NCBI GenBank assembly: GCA_003045825.1
Contig: PZPA01000006.1
Span: 1 to 36,068 of the forward strand
From: Bacteroidota bacterium
GTDB lineage: Bacteria; Bacteroidota; Bacteroidia; Flavobacteriales; Schleiferiaceae
Reading direction: 5' to 3'
DNA: 36,068 nucleotides
This document shows positions 1 through 8,488 of this stretch, one piece after another; the stretch's first letter is position 1, and every line of letters starts with the position of its first letter. Under the pieces are notes generated by a model. That model was not told where the DNA came from. It saw nothing but the letters and a program-made list of their open reading frames with translations, and did not search any database. The translations under genes and the position numbers were made by a program.

Positions 1-1791
1 AGTGTGCTCGCCGATGCCATTGCCAAAGGCTACCATACCGATACTGCCCTGACCCTAGAAGCCATGCGTGCCACGGCTGAGATGGACGTGTTCGGATTGG
101 GTGAATATCAGGAATCGGGGTTTTTGAGTATTGAGGACGAAAGTGAATCGGTCAGTAAAACATTGGAATATGCCTACGACGATGCATGTATCGCATGGAC
201 GGCCGAGCGTCTGGGGAACCTCGGCATGATGAATAGCTACAAGCAACGTGCTTCTGCGTACCGTTCGCTCATTGATCCGGAAAGCGGCTTTGTACGTCCG
301 CGGACCAATGGAGATTTTTTATCGCCCTATGCCCCGCAAGAGGTGAATAATCATTTCACTGAGGCCAACGCCTATCAATACAGCTTTTCCCCAGTACATG
401 ATATAGAGGGTTGGATGGAAGTATTGACCAATTTTAGAGCAGCCCGCGAAAGTTGGAATTCGCTGCCGCGCAAAAAGCAAGCGATGATTGTTAAAAGCAG
501 GCACGATGTACTTGAGGATTTGCTTGACGAGCTGTTTACCGCACCAAGCGAAACTACGGGCAGAGCGCAGGCCGATATCACAGGACTGATCGGTCAATAC
601 GCACACGGTAATGAACCTTCACACCACATTGCCTACCTCTACAATGCTACCAACAACCCGGGCAAAACGAGCTATTGGGTCAATGAAATTTTGAACTCAC
701 AATATCAAAATGCCCCGGACGGATTGAGTGGCAATGAAGATTGTGGGCAGATGAGTGCCTGGTACGTGATGGCCTCTATGGGACTCTACCCATTGGTACC
801 CGGTCAGCCACATTACCAGCTGAGTACACCCAAATGGGACGCCATTCACCTAGAATTGGACAGTGGAAAATCATTGGATATCGCAGCTAAAGGAACGGGG
901 CCTTATCTATCAAGTTACAATCTGGGTGAAGAAGTTTTGGCCCACAAACAGAAGCGCTACGTCACTCATCAAAAGCTACTTGAAGGAGGTACTTGGGATG
1001 TGGAACGTGGCACAGACGAAGGACTCTGGAAGATTACGCAACGGTACACTACAAGTTTAAATAACCCTACGCCTCCGGCACCCATCATTCGTGTGAACAG
1101 AACCTTTTCTGGGGAGACACCCGTGGAGATTATACCCACGGGCAGCTATGATCTTTGGCGCTATGACCGCTATGAAAACGTGAAATGGAAAAAGGACCGC
1201 AAGGGTCGAGAACGGATGGGCACGGCCTTCGATAATGGTTTTGTTACGGCAATCACCCCACATTTTGGATACGGCAATCACATCGCAAAGGCGGTGTTCA
1301 CTAAGAGAGACGACAACTATAGTGCTCGCTGGATACAAGGAACCCCGACGGCTCAATACACTGCGGGTGGTGCAGGAGCAGCTGTAGATGGCATAGAGGG
1401 TGATACCGATTGGCGCAAGGGCCACTGGATTGGGATCCAAGGAGAAGATGCGGTACTAGAAATCAGCCTAGAAAAACCTAAGTCTGTACATTCTATTTCG
1501 GTGGGCGTCTTAAAAGACATTCGCGCTTGGATTGCATTGCCCAATAATGTAGCTGTTGAAGTGCGCTATCAAGATGAGGAAGAATGGACGGCACTTGGCA
1601 GCGTTAATTTCGAGTACCGAGCACTTTTTGAGGAAGAACCGGTTCGTCTCTCGTTACCCTATGAAACGAACAGCAGTATTCCCGTTTCGAAAATCAGAAT
1701 TCACTTCGAAAATGCTGGTGAGTTGATGTTTTGGCACCCCGGTGCAGGGTACCCGAGCTACTTCTTCGTTGATGAAGTAACCTTGGAATGA
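1..1791 (+). CDS. GH92 family alpha-mannosidase-like glycosidase, 3' part (5' end outside window), with C-terminal discoidin-like region
   Basis: Frame is open from base 1. GH92-type motif HFTEANAYQYSFSPVHDIEGWMEVL and NEDCGQMSAWYVMASMGLYPLVPGQPHYQLSTP. The C-terminal ~150 aa resemble an F5/8-type beta-sandwich. The listed start at 4 is only an internal GTG. Confidence 0.9.
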   Translation, partial: SVLADAIAKGYHTDTALTLEAMRATAEMDVFGLGEYQESGFLSIEDESESVSKTLEYAYDDACIAWTAERLGNLGMMNSYKQRASAYRSLIDPESGFVRPRTNGDFLSPYAPQEVNNHFTEANAYQYSFSPVHDIEGWMEVLTNFRAARESWNSLPRKKQAMIVKSRHDVLEDLLDELFTAPSETTGRAQADITGLIGQYAHGNEPSHHIAYLYNATNNPGKTSYWVNEILNSQYQNAPDGLSGNEDCGQMSAWYVMASMGLYPLVPGQPHYQLSTPKWDAIHLELDSGKSLDIAAKGTGPYLSSYNLGEEVLAHKQKRYVTHQKLLEGGTWDVERGTDEGLWKITQRYTTSLNNPTPPAPIIRVNRTFSGETPVEIIPTGSYDLWRYDRYENVKWKKDRKGRERMGTAFDNGFVTAITPHFGYGNHIAKAVFTKRDDNYSARWIQGTPTAQYTAGGAGAAVDGIEGDTDWRKGHWIGIQGEDAVLEISLEKPKSVHSISVGVLKDIRAWIALPNNVAVEVRYQDEEEWTALGSVNFEYRALFEEEPVRLSLPYETNSSIPVSKIRIHFENAGELMFWHPGAGYPSYFFVDEVTLE

Positions 1792-2574
1792 TTACCCTAA
1801 TTCCGATGGAATGGCACACACCGGAATAGGCAACATTTTGTGCTTGTTCGCTGTATTAAATTTGATGTAGATGGCCATGACTTCGGCTTCGCGGCCCGAG
1901 AAGTCTGAAGTGGATTTTCCGGCTTCCTGTTGCGCCATGGCCCATTCTAATTCTGGATAAGTGGCGCCCAACTGGTCTTCGTCTGTGCGATCATCGCCCC
2001 ACAGCCCGTCCGTGGGTTTGGCATCCAAGATGCTATCGACTACACCTAGATGACGCGCCAAAGCGAATACTTCTGTTTTCAATAAATCCGCAATGGGGCT
2101 CAGGTCTACCCCACCATCGCCGTATTTTGTGTAAAAGCCTACCCCAAAATCTTCGACTTTATTGCCCGTACCGGCAACCAATAAACCGTTGGCTTGGCCA
2201 TGGTAATAGAGTGTGGACATGCGCAGGCGCGCACGGGAGTTGGCCAGAGAGAGCTCGTGGTCCGCGCCGCCTGGAATCATTGCAGCGACAAAGTGGTCGT
2301 ATACTGGAGTGAGGTCAACCTGGGTGTGACGTGTATTTGGGAAGTTGACGGAAAGCCATGCCTGGTGGTCTTGACCGCGCGAAGCTTGATCGGGATGCTG
2401 GTGGATGGGCATTTCTAGGGTAAGTACTTCGAGGCCCGTGCGGGCACAGAGTGTGGAGGTGAGCGCGGAATCGATCCCGCCACTAACGCCTACAACAAAA
2501 CCCTTTACGCCAGCGTTCTCTGCATAGCTTTTCAACCAATTCGTAATATGATCTGCCGTTTCCTGTAATTTCAT
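1792..2574 (-). CDS. nadE: NH3-dependent NAD+ synthetase
   Basis: SGGIDSALTSTL PP-loop, GTGNKVEDFGVGFYTKYGDGGVDLSPIADLLKTEV and AKPTDGLWGDDRTDEDQLG motifs. Start set at the ATG of MKLQETADHITNWL (2574); the longer ORF to 2667 would overlap the divergent gldB. Confidence 0.95.
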   Translation of the reverse strand: MKLQETADHITNWLKSYAENAGVKGFVVGVSGGIDSALTSTLCARTGLEVLTLEMPIHQHPDQASRGQDHQAWLSVNFPNTRHTQVDLTPVYDHFVAAMIPGGADHELSLANSRARLRMSTLYYHGQANGLLVAGTGNKVEDFGVGFYTKYGDGGVDLSPIADLLKTEVFALARHLGVVDSILDAKPTDGLWGDDRTDEDQLGATYPELEWAMAQQEAGKSTSDFSGREAEVMAIYIKFNTANKHKMLPIPVCAIPSELG

Positions 2575-2585
2575 TGCTTTCCCCT

Positions 2586-2593
2586 TAATTTTG
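2586..2593 (+). promoter_or_regulatory. Candidate Bacteroidota -7 element (TAATTTTG, matches TAnnTTTG) for gldB
   Basis: Exact match to TAnnTTTG 5 nt before the gldB ATG (2599). No clear -33 TTTG recognised. Confidence 0.4.
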
Positions 2594-2598
2594 CCCTC

Positions 2599-3609
2599 AT
2601 GAAAGGCACTTATCAAATATACCTCTTCGCAGCGACCCTCTTGGTCGCTATTGGCTTCTTTATTCAACGAAGTTTTGGGGGACCAAGTTCATTATACGCC
2701 ACAGAAACTGATTTAGGATTTGATTGGGAAGTACGGCATTTTGACGAGGCTTTGTTTGGTGGGGATTCGCTCGACATGAAAGAATTGGCCACCTATTTCA
2801 ATCCTTTTTTCGAATCCAATCCCATCCCAAATTTTTGGAAGCAAGAGCGTGCCAATCCTACATTGCGCGACCATTACAGCAACGTCCAGAACTTGATGGA
2901 CAAGTCGGCAATCGCAAATGACCTCCAGGCAATAAGTGCACGCGCTAATGCTCTCTTGGGACTGCCATTGCCGGACCAATTGTTTTTTTACATCAGCGGA
3001 ATTGATCTGGAGACACCGTGTCTTTATTTCCCTGGAGCGGCGCAAGGCGACTTAAAGTACGCTTTTGTAGGCTTGGATAATTTCCTAGGTGCGGGCTATC
3101 CGGGCTATGAAGGCATTCCAGCATACCAAAGAGATTTGTTGCGCCAAAGCCAATTGCCTGTGGCGTATGCACACGCTTTATTAGCAACCCTATCCTTAGA
3201 AAATTTTAACGACCCAACCTTAGTTGCACAAATGGTCTACCAGGGCAAAATCGCTCTAGCTACTGAAGCGCTTACAGGATACAGCATAGAAACCAGTGAA
3301 GTATTAGGGTACCGCCCAGAGGAATGGTCCTTTTTAGAGACTAGCGAATCGAACATTTGGGAGGTCATGGTACGTGAGAAAATGCTGTTTTCCACAGATA
3401 TGATGGTCCGGCAGCGTCTCGCAGAACCGGCACCATTTTCAAAGTTAGGTACTGCAATGGACGGCGATATACCGGGTCGAGTTGCTCGATATATCGGGTA
3501 TAAATTGGTCAAGAGTTATGCGGAAAACCACCGCGAATTGAGTTTAAAAGAAATTATTAAAATCCGCGACGCACAGAAGTTTTTACGCGACGCACAATAC
3601 AAACCGTAA
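2599..3609 (+). CDS. gldB: Gliding motility protein GldB-like
   Basis: GldB-like sequence (YAFVGLDNFLGAGYPGYEGIPAYQRDLLRQSQL, DIPGRVARYIGYKLVKSYAEN) directly upstream of a gldC-like gene with TAATG overlap. Confidence 0.8.
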   Translation: MKGTYQIYLFAATLLVAIGFFIQRSFGGPSSLYATETDLGFDWEVRHFDEALFGGDSLDMKELATYFNPFFESNPIPNFWKQERANPTLRDHYSNVQNLMDKSAIANDLQAISARANALLGLPLPDQLFFYISGIDLETPCLYFPGAAQGDLKYAFVGLDNFLGAGYPGYEGIPAYQRDLLRQSQLPVAYAHALLATLSLENFNDPTLVAQMVYQGKIALATEALTGYSIETSEVLGYRPEEWSFLETSESNIWEVMVREKMLFSTDMMVRQRLAEPAPFSKLGTAMDGDIPGRVARYIGYKLVKSYAENHRELSLKEIIKIRDAQKFLRDAQYKP

Positions 3610-3953
3610 TGGCTGTACAGAAACAAAGCGAAATCAAAATCACCGTAGGACTAGACGAAAATAAAATTCCTGAAACCATCACATGGGATGCCACAGATGG
3701 TGGCGTTACCAATGAAGAGGCAAAGGCTTTAATGATGGGCGTTTGGGACGACAAAAATTCTGAATGTTTGCGCATTGACCTGTGGACCAAAGACATGCTC
3801 ATGGACGATATGAAACGCATGTACCACCAGACCTTTATTTCGATGGCCGACGGTTATGAACGTGCGACGGAGGACACCGCCTTGGCGGCAGATATGAGAG
3901 ATTTCGCCCGTTACTTTGGGGAAAAATCAGGGTTAATTTCTCCTGAGAAATAA
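3609..3953 (+). CDS. gldC: Gliding motility protein GldC
   Basis: SEIKITVGLDENKIPETITWDATDGG...AKALMMGVWDDKNSECLRIDLWTKDMLMDDMKRMYHQTF is typical of GldC; overlaps the gldB stop. Confidence 0.88.
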   Translation: MAVQKQSEIKITVGLDENKIPETITWDATDGGVTNEEAKALMMGVWDDKNSECLRIDLWTKDMLMDDMKRMYHQTFISMADGYERATEDTALAADMRDFARYFGEKSGLISPEK

Positions 3954-3966
3954 GAACGTCCTGAGC

Positions 3967-4587
3967 TTATAGCTTTCGGTACATTTCAGCGGTAATGCTT
4001 TTATTGACCTCATCGAGGTAGCGCAGCAATTCCTCGCGACCTGATTTTCCTTCAGCCGAAGTCATAAATACTGGTGGCAAAGCTTCCCATTGCAATAAGA
4101 GTTTTTTCTTGTATTGGGCAACCTGCTTCATTAAGGCGGATGAGCCTAGTTTGTCAATCTTTGTAAAGACGATCGAAAAGGGTATGCCTTCCATACCACA
4201 CCACTCCATAAATTCCAGATCTATTTTCTGTGGATCGTGACGACAATCAATCAAGACGAACGTGTTGATTAAGTTGTCGCGTTTCTTAATATAGTTTGTG
4301 ATCATCTCCTGGAAAATGGCGCGATTCTTCTTTGAGGTTTTCGCATAACCGTATCCTGGTAGATCTACGAGGTACCAATCTTCGTTCACCTCAAAGTGAT
4401 TGATTAATTGGGTTTTTCCAGGTCGTCCAGAAGTCTTCGCTAAGTCTTTGCGCTGCATCAACATATTGATCAACGAGCTCTTCCCAACATTTGACCGCCC
4501 GATGAAGGCAAATTCATTTTTAGTAGGTGCAGGACACTCTTTGAGTTCTGTAGATGATTTTACGAATTCAGCACTGTTAATCTTCAT
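3967..4587 (-). CDS. engB: Ribosome biogenesis GTP-binding protein YihA/YsxC/EngB
   Basis: P-loop GRSNVGKSSLINML, GRPGKTQLINHFEVN, DLPGYGYAKTSKK, TKIDK. Confidence 0.96.
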   Translation of the reverse strand: MKINSAEFVKSSTELKECPAPTKNEFAFIGRSNVGKSSLINMLMQRKDLAKTSGRPGKTQLINHFEVNEDWYLVDLPGYGYAKTSKKNRAIFQEMITNYIKKRDNLINTFVLIDCRHDPQKIDLEFMEWCGMEGIPFSIVFTKIDKLGSSALMKQVAQYKKKLLLQWEALPPVFMTSAEGKSGREELLRYLDEVNKSITAEMYRKL

Positions 4588-4604
4588 AGTTCCTAGGATT
4601 AGTG

Positions 4605-4612
4605 CAAAGTTA
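4605..4612 (-). promoter_or_regulatory. Candidate -7 element of the engB promoter (TAACTTTG on minus strand)
   Basis: Plus-strand caaagtta reads TAACTTTG on the minus strand, an exact TAnnTTTG match 17 nt before the engB ATG. Confidence 0.45.
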
Positions 4613-4654
4613 GGCCAATTTATCGAGGCACCTTAACAAACGCTATTCACAATC

Positions 4655-4663
4655 TTATTCACA
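4655..4663 (+). promoter_or_regulatory. DnaA-box match TTATTCACA
   Basis: Exact match to TTATNCACA; a one-mismatch copy CTATTCACA lies at 4643-4651. Confidence 0.5.
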
Positions 4664-4669
4664 CTCATT

Positions 4670-4694
4670 TTTCACTTCTTCCCACTTCTTCCCA
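4670..4694 (-). promoter_or_regulatory. MraZ-type box, minus orientation (TGGGA-N5-TGGGA-N5-TGAAA)
   Basis: Plus strand TTTCA CTTCT TCCCA CTTCT TCCCA; on the minus strand, two perfect TGGGA repeats and one degenerate repeat at 10-bp spacing. Confidence 0.55.
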
Positions 4695-4744
4695 CCGCTC
4701 TATACATGACTTATAGCGAAGTTTTGAGTTTATAGCTTCAAAAG

Positions 4745-4753
4745 TTATCCACA
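4745..4753 (+). promoter_or_regulatory. DnaA-box match TTATCCACA
   Basis: Exact match to TTATNCACA, 13 bp upstream of the plus-oriented MraZ-type box. Confidence 0.5.
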
Positions 4754-4766
4754 ATGTGTATGTTTG

Positions 4767-4781
4767 TGGGAAATCGTGGGA
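4767..4781 (+). promoter_or_regulatory. MraZ-type box, plus orientation (TGGGA-AATCG-TGGGA)
   Basis: Two TGGGA direct repeats separated by exactly 5 nt, as in the known operator upstream of E. coli mraZ. Confidence 0.65.
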
Positions 4782-4790
4782 CAAGAATTC

Positions 4791-4798
4791 TACTTTTG
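4791..4798 (+). promoter_or_regulatory. Candidate -7 element of the mraZ promoter (TACTTTTG)
   Basis: Exact TAnnTTTG match, 20 nt upstream of the mraZ ATG at 4819. Confidence 0.5.
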
Positions 4799-4818
4799 TA
4801 AGAGAGCAGTCAAAACAC

Positions 4819-5292
4819 ATGTTAAACCTCATCGGAGTACACGAATGCAAGATGGATGCGAAGGGTCGCATCAGTCTCCCGGCAGCGCTGAAGAAGCAGC
4901 TGGCGCCGGAGATGCATGACGCGTTCGTGCTCAAAAGAAGCGTGTTTAACAGTTGTTTAGAGTTGTATCCTATGCAAGAGTGGAATGCGGTCATGAACAA
5001 GGTGAACACCTTGAACCGTTTTGTCAAAAAACACAATGATTTCATTCGACTTTTTACGGCAGGCGTAAAGCTTGTAGAATTGGACGGTGCATCAAGGGTA
5101 GGGATTAGCCCAGACTTGAAGGCATTTGCCAACCTTAGCAGACAAATCGTACTTAGTGCCCACAGCGGTATTATCGAGATTTGGGATAAGGACGCGTACG
5201 AAAACGCCGTAAATGTGGATAGTGATGACTTTGGATTGCTCGCCGAAGAAGTAATGGGCGGAATAAATCCAAGTCAGCATGAGCTACCATGA
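4819..5292 (+). CDS. mraZ: Transcriptional regulator MraZ
   Basis: GVHECKMDAKGRISLPAALKKQL plus a second AbrB-like half; first gene of the dcw cluster. Start placed at MLNLIGVHE because the longer ORF (4756) would translate through the operator/promoter motifs. Confidence 0.93.
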   Translation: MLNLIGVHECKMDAKGRISLPAALKKQLAPEMHDAFVLKRSVFNSCLELYPMQEWNAVMNKVNTLNRFVKKHNDFIRLFTAGVKLVELDGASRVGISPDLKAFANLSRQIVLSAHSGIIEIWDKDAYENAVNVDSDDFGLLAEEVMGGINPSQHELP

Positions 5293-6199
5293 TCCAGTTC
5301 TCTTAACGGAATGCCTTGAAGGTTTGCGCATCGATCCCAGCGGGTCGTATGTGGACGTGACCTTTGGCGGCGGGGGTCACAGTAAGGCCATTTTAGACCA
5401 ATTAACGACCGGCACCCTGTACGCATTCGATCAGGATCCCGACGCTAAAAACAACCTTCCCGACCATCCGAACCTTGTCTTTATCGCGGCAAATTTCCGC
5501 TACATAAAGAACCACTTGCGACTTCACGGTGCTAAAAATGTAGACGGTATTCTTGCCGATCTCGGCGTTAGCTCGCACCAATTCGATCAAGGTTCACGCG
5601 GCTTTTCCATACGCTTTGACGGCCCATTGGATATGCGTATGAATCCAGCGATCGGTATTTCAGCAGAAGAGGTTTTAGCCACTTATGAAGAGCAAGCACT
5701 TTACGATTTATTCAGAAAACATACGGATCTAAAAAGTCTCAAGCCGCTCGTTCATGCGCTTCTGCTCGCGCGTATTCAAGCGCCTTTAAAAACTACAGCA
5801 GAACTCCGAGAACTGTGCGAACCCCTTGCACCGCGAGGCGGGTGGCACAAATATGTGGCACAAGTATTCCAAGGCTTACGCATGGAAGTCAATAAGGAAC
5901 TCGAGGTTTTGGAAGACCTGCTGAACGGATGTATTGACGTTTTAAATCCAGGAGGAAGACTGGTCGTGATGAGCTACCACAGCCTTGAAGACCGCATGGT
6001 TAAAAACTTCATTAAAGAGGGTAAGGCCACAGGTCAGACGGAATCAGACTTTTTTGGCGTAAAGCGACTGCCGTTTAAAGCCATCACTAGAAAACCGGTG
6101 ATTGCTTCCGCCGCTGAAAACGCTAAAAATCCTAGAGCGACCAGCGCTAAGCTCCGCATCGCCGAACGCTCAGAACACGAATGGAACCGCGATGAGTAA
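5279..6199 (+). CDS. rsmH: 16S rRNA (cytosine1402-N4)-methyltransferase
   Basis: HDPVLLTECLEGL, DVTFGGGGHSKAIL, GILADLGVSSHQFDQGSRGFSIRFDGPLDMRM, SYHSLEDRMVKNF. Confidence 0.97.
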   Translation: MSYHDPVLLTECLEGLRIDPSGSYVDVTFGGGGHSKAILDQLTTGTLYAFDQDPDAKNNLPDHPNLVFIAANFRYIKNHLRLHGAKNVDGILADLGVSSHQFDQGSRGFSIRFDGPLDMRMNPAIGISAEEVLATYEEQALYDLFRKHTDLKSLKPLVHALLLARIQAPLKTTAELRELCEPLAPRGGWHKYVAQVFQGLRMEVNKELEVLEDLLNGCIDVLNPGGRLVVMSYHSLEDRMVKNFIKEGKATGQTESDFFGVKRLPFKAITRKPVIASAAENAKNPRATSAKLRIAERSEHEWNRDE

Positions 6200-6512
6200 G
6201 TGGAGTAACATAACGTCAAAAATTGGTGCAACGCTGCGTATTAGCGATGAAGGCATTTTGCGTGCGCTTCCTTTTGCCGCATGGTTGAGTTTTTTGGCAT
6301 TGATTTCTATTTACACCAGCCACAGCGCAGATCGCAAGGTGCATGATATTGAAGAACTGAGTGAGGCGCGCCAGGAATTGGAAGCTGAATACACGGAAAC
6401 GAAAGAAAAATTAACGGACCTCTCGCTGGAAAGCAAAGTATTGCGGAAAGCGAAAGAATTGGGCCTTAGTGCGCCCACGGAACGCCCTAACAAGATAGTT
6501 GTGGAAGAATGA
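6192..6512 (+). CDS. ftsL: FtsL-like cell division protein
   Basis: Small single-TM coiled-coil protein between rsmH and ftsI. ATG at 6192 (MSKWSNITSKIG) overlaps the rsmH stop; the listed 6102 start lies deep inside rsmH. Confidence 0.8.
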   Translation: MSKWSNITSKIGATLRISDEGILRALPFAAWLSFLALISIYTSHSADRKVHDIEELSEARQELEAEYTETKEKLTDLSLESKVLRKAKELGLSAPTERPNKIVVEE

Positions 6513-8488
6513 GCATAGAAATTGGACAAATAAAGAAACGAATCACTTGGATCAGCGCAGTAGTTTATGCGTTCTTCCTGATCGTCCTTGTCCGATTATT
6601 CTACGTCTCGTTGGTCATGGGGCCAGAGCTCCGTGCACAAAGTCAGGAACGCGTGATTGAACGTCGCCCTATCGAAGCTAAACGTGGCGATATCTACAGC
6701 GCAGACGGCAAAACACTTGCTACAACGAAACCCGTCTACAACATCTATTTCGATGCCGTAACGGTAGACGAAACGGTTTTTGATAAAGATGTTGCCGCAC
6801 TTAGTGAAAAATTGGCCCTCCTAAATCCAAGGCGCAATGCGGCACAATGGGAGCGCTACCTGCGCAGTGAACGCGAGAAAAAACACCGTTACATTCCCTT
6901 AGCTGCAGATTTGAACTACAGCCAACTGCAACGTATTAAATCCTACCCAATCCTATCGCGCGGCGTATTCCAGGGCGGCATGATCATCCAAGAAAAACTA
7001 GAACGCATTCAAATGGCCACGGACGTTCGCTCAAGAACTATTGGTCGCGATAAAGATGGTGCACAGGCTGGTCTTGAGGGGTATTACAGCAACTACCTCC
7101 AGGGCAAACCCGGTAACCGATTAATGCAAAAAATCACGGGAAATGACTGGAAGCCTCTTGACGATCCGCAAGCCGTAGAGCCTGTGGACGGATTCGATTT
7201 GTTTACCACCATTGATACACGCATTCAAGACGTTGCCCAGCAAAGCCTTCTTGCCCAATTGAAAAAATATGATGCAGATCACGGTTCCGCAGTGGTCATG
7301 GAAGTAGCTACCGGACGCATCGTGGCCATGGCTAACCTTGGGCGTAATGAAGACAGTGTGTACAGTGAACTACGGAATTATGCCGTTTGGGAGCGTACAG
7401 AGCCGGGGTCCACTATCAAACTGCTCAGCGCAATGGCCCTGCTAGAAACGGGAGTCGCAGATACCAGCGACATGGTGAATACGGAAAAGGGCGAAGTCAC
7501 CATCTACGGCAAAAAAGTCCGTGATTCAAAAAAAGGCGGTTACGGAACCATTTCCTTGCGCAGGGCTTTTGAGGTCAGCTCGAATACGGGGATTGTAAAA
7601 TTGGTCCAGCAGCATTTCGAACAGCATCCAGACGACTATGTCGATTTTCTCTACAGCCGCGGTTTTCACAAAACTACAGGCATTACCATAAAAGGCGAAA
7701 GTGTACCGAACATTCCAAAACCAAGTGACGACCGTTGGTCTGGCCTTTCACTCCCATGGATGGCCTACGGTTACGGCGTTGAATTCACACCGCTCCAATT
7801 ATTGACCATTTACAATGCAGTGGCGAATAACGGTACCATGGTTAAACCTCAGATTGTTGAACGAATCATGGACCACGGACGAATCGTAGAGGACTTTGAA
7901 ACTGACATTCTCAACCCTGCGATTTGCTCTCAAGAGGTCGTGCATAAACTCCAAGCCATGCTAGAAGGCGCGGTGCATTCTGGAACGGCCAAAAATATTT
8001 ACGACGAGCGTATACCCGTTGCAGGTAAAACAGGTACTTGTCAGTTGAATTACTGGCGTGGAGGGAAAGACTACCAAAGCTCATTCGCCGGCTATTTTCC
8101 CGCGAACGACCCTAAGTACAGCTGCATTGTTGTGATCAACAAGCCCGATTACTACAAAGGATATTACGGGAATATCGTCGCGGGGCCTGTATTTAAAGCT
8201 ATCGCTGATGAAGTATACAGCCAGCTGCCTGAAAGCCCTACAACTTTGATCAGCAATCAATTGATTGCTGCACGCACCACGACAGTAAGCGAGGACCGAT
8301 TCGAACAAGCATTCCAAAAAAACTTTCTGCCCAGTCTTAATGGACTGGATGCGCGCACAGCTACGCGACTGTTAGAAGGCCAAGGACTTTCCGTTGCATT
8401 AGCAGGTACGGGGCGTGTCGTGGGGCAAGAACCGGTCTTAGGCACCCCACTCAACCAATGTTCCACTATTAAACTGGTACTGCGATGA
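6509..8488 (+). CDS. ftsI: Division-specific transpeptidase / penicillin-binding protein with C-terminal PASTA domain
   Basis: RGDIYSADGKTLATT, EPGSTIK (SxxK), SSN, KTGT motifs; C-terminal PASTA-like segment. Confidence 0.94.
   Translation: MSIEIGQIKKRITWISAVVYAFFLIVLVRLFYVSLVMGPELRAQSQERVIERRPIEAKRGDIYSADGKTLATTKPVYNIYFDAVTVDETVFDKDVAALSEKLALLNPRRNAAQWERYLRSEREKKHRYIPLAADLNYSQLQRIKSYPILSRGVFQGGMIIQEKLERIQMATDVRSRTIGRDKDGAQAGLEGYYSNYLQGKPGNRLMQKITGNDWKPLDDPQAVEPVDGFDLFTTIDTRIQDVAQQSLLAQLKKYDADHGSAVVMEVATGRIVAMANLGRNEDSVYSELRNYAVWERTEPGSTIKLLSAMALLETGVADTSDMVNTEKGEVTIYGKKVRDSKKGGYGTISLRRAFEVSSNTGIVKLVQQHFEQHPDDYVDFLYSRGFHKTTGITIKGESVPNIPKPSDDRWSGLSLPWMAYGYGVEFTPLQLLTIYNAVANNGTMVKPQIVERIMDHGRIVEDFETDILNPAICSQEVVHKLQAMLEGAVHSGTAKNIYDERIPVAGKTGTCQLNYWRGGKDYQSSFAGYFPANDPKYSCIVVINKPDYYKGYYGNIVAGPVFKAIADEVYSQLPESPTTLISNQLIAARTTTVSEDRFEQAFQKNFLPSLNGLDARTATRLLEGQGLSVALAGTGRVVGQEPVLGTPLNQCSTIKLVLR

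Noticed and set aside
319-1440. Minus-strand ORFs opposite the GH92 gene (319-606, 375-581, 1057-1440)
   Set aside because: Low-complexity or non-protein-like translations fully antisense to a well-supported coding region; typical shadow ORFs.
3937-3974. Short inverted repeats TTTCTC-CT-GAGAAA and AGCT-TAT-AGCT between gldC and engB as a convergent terminator
   Set aside because: Short stems, a 2-nt loop in the first, AT-rich and no T tract; too weak to call.
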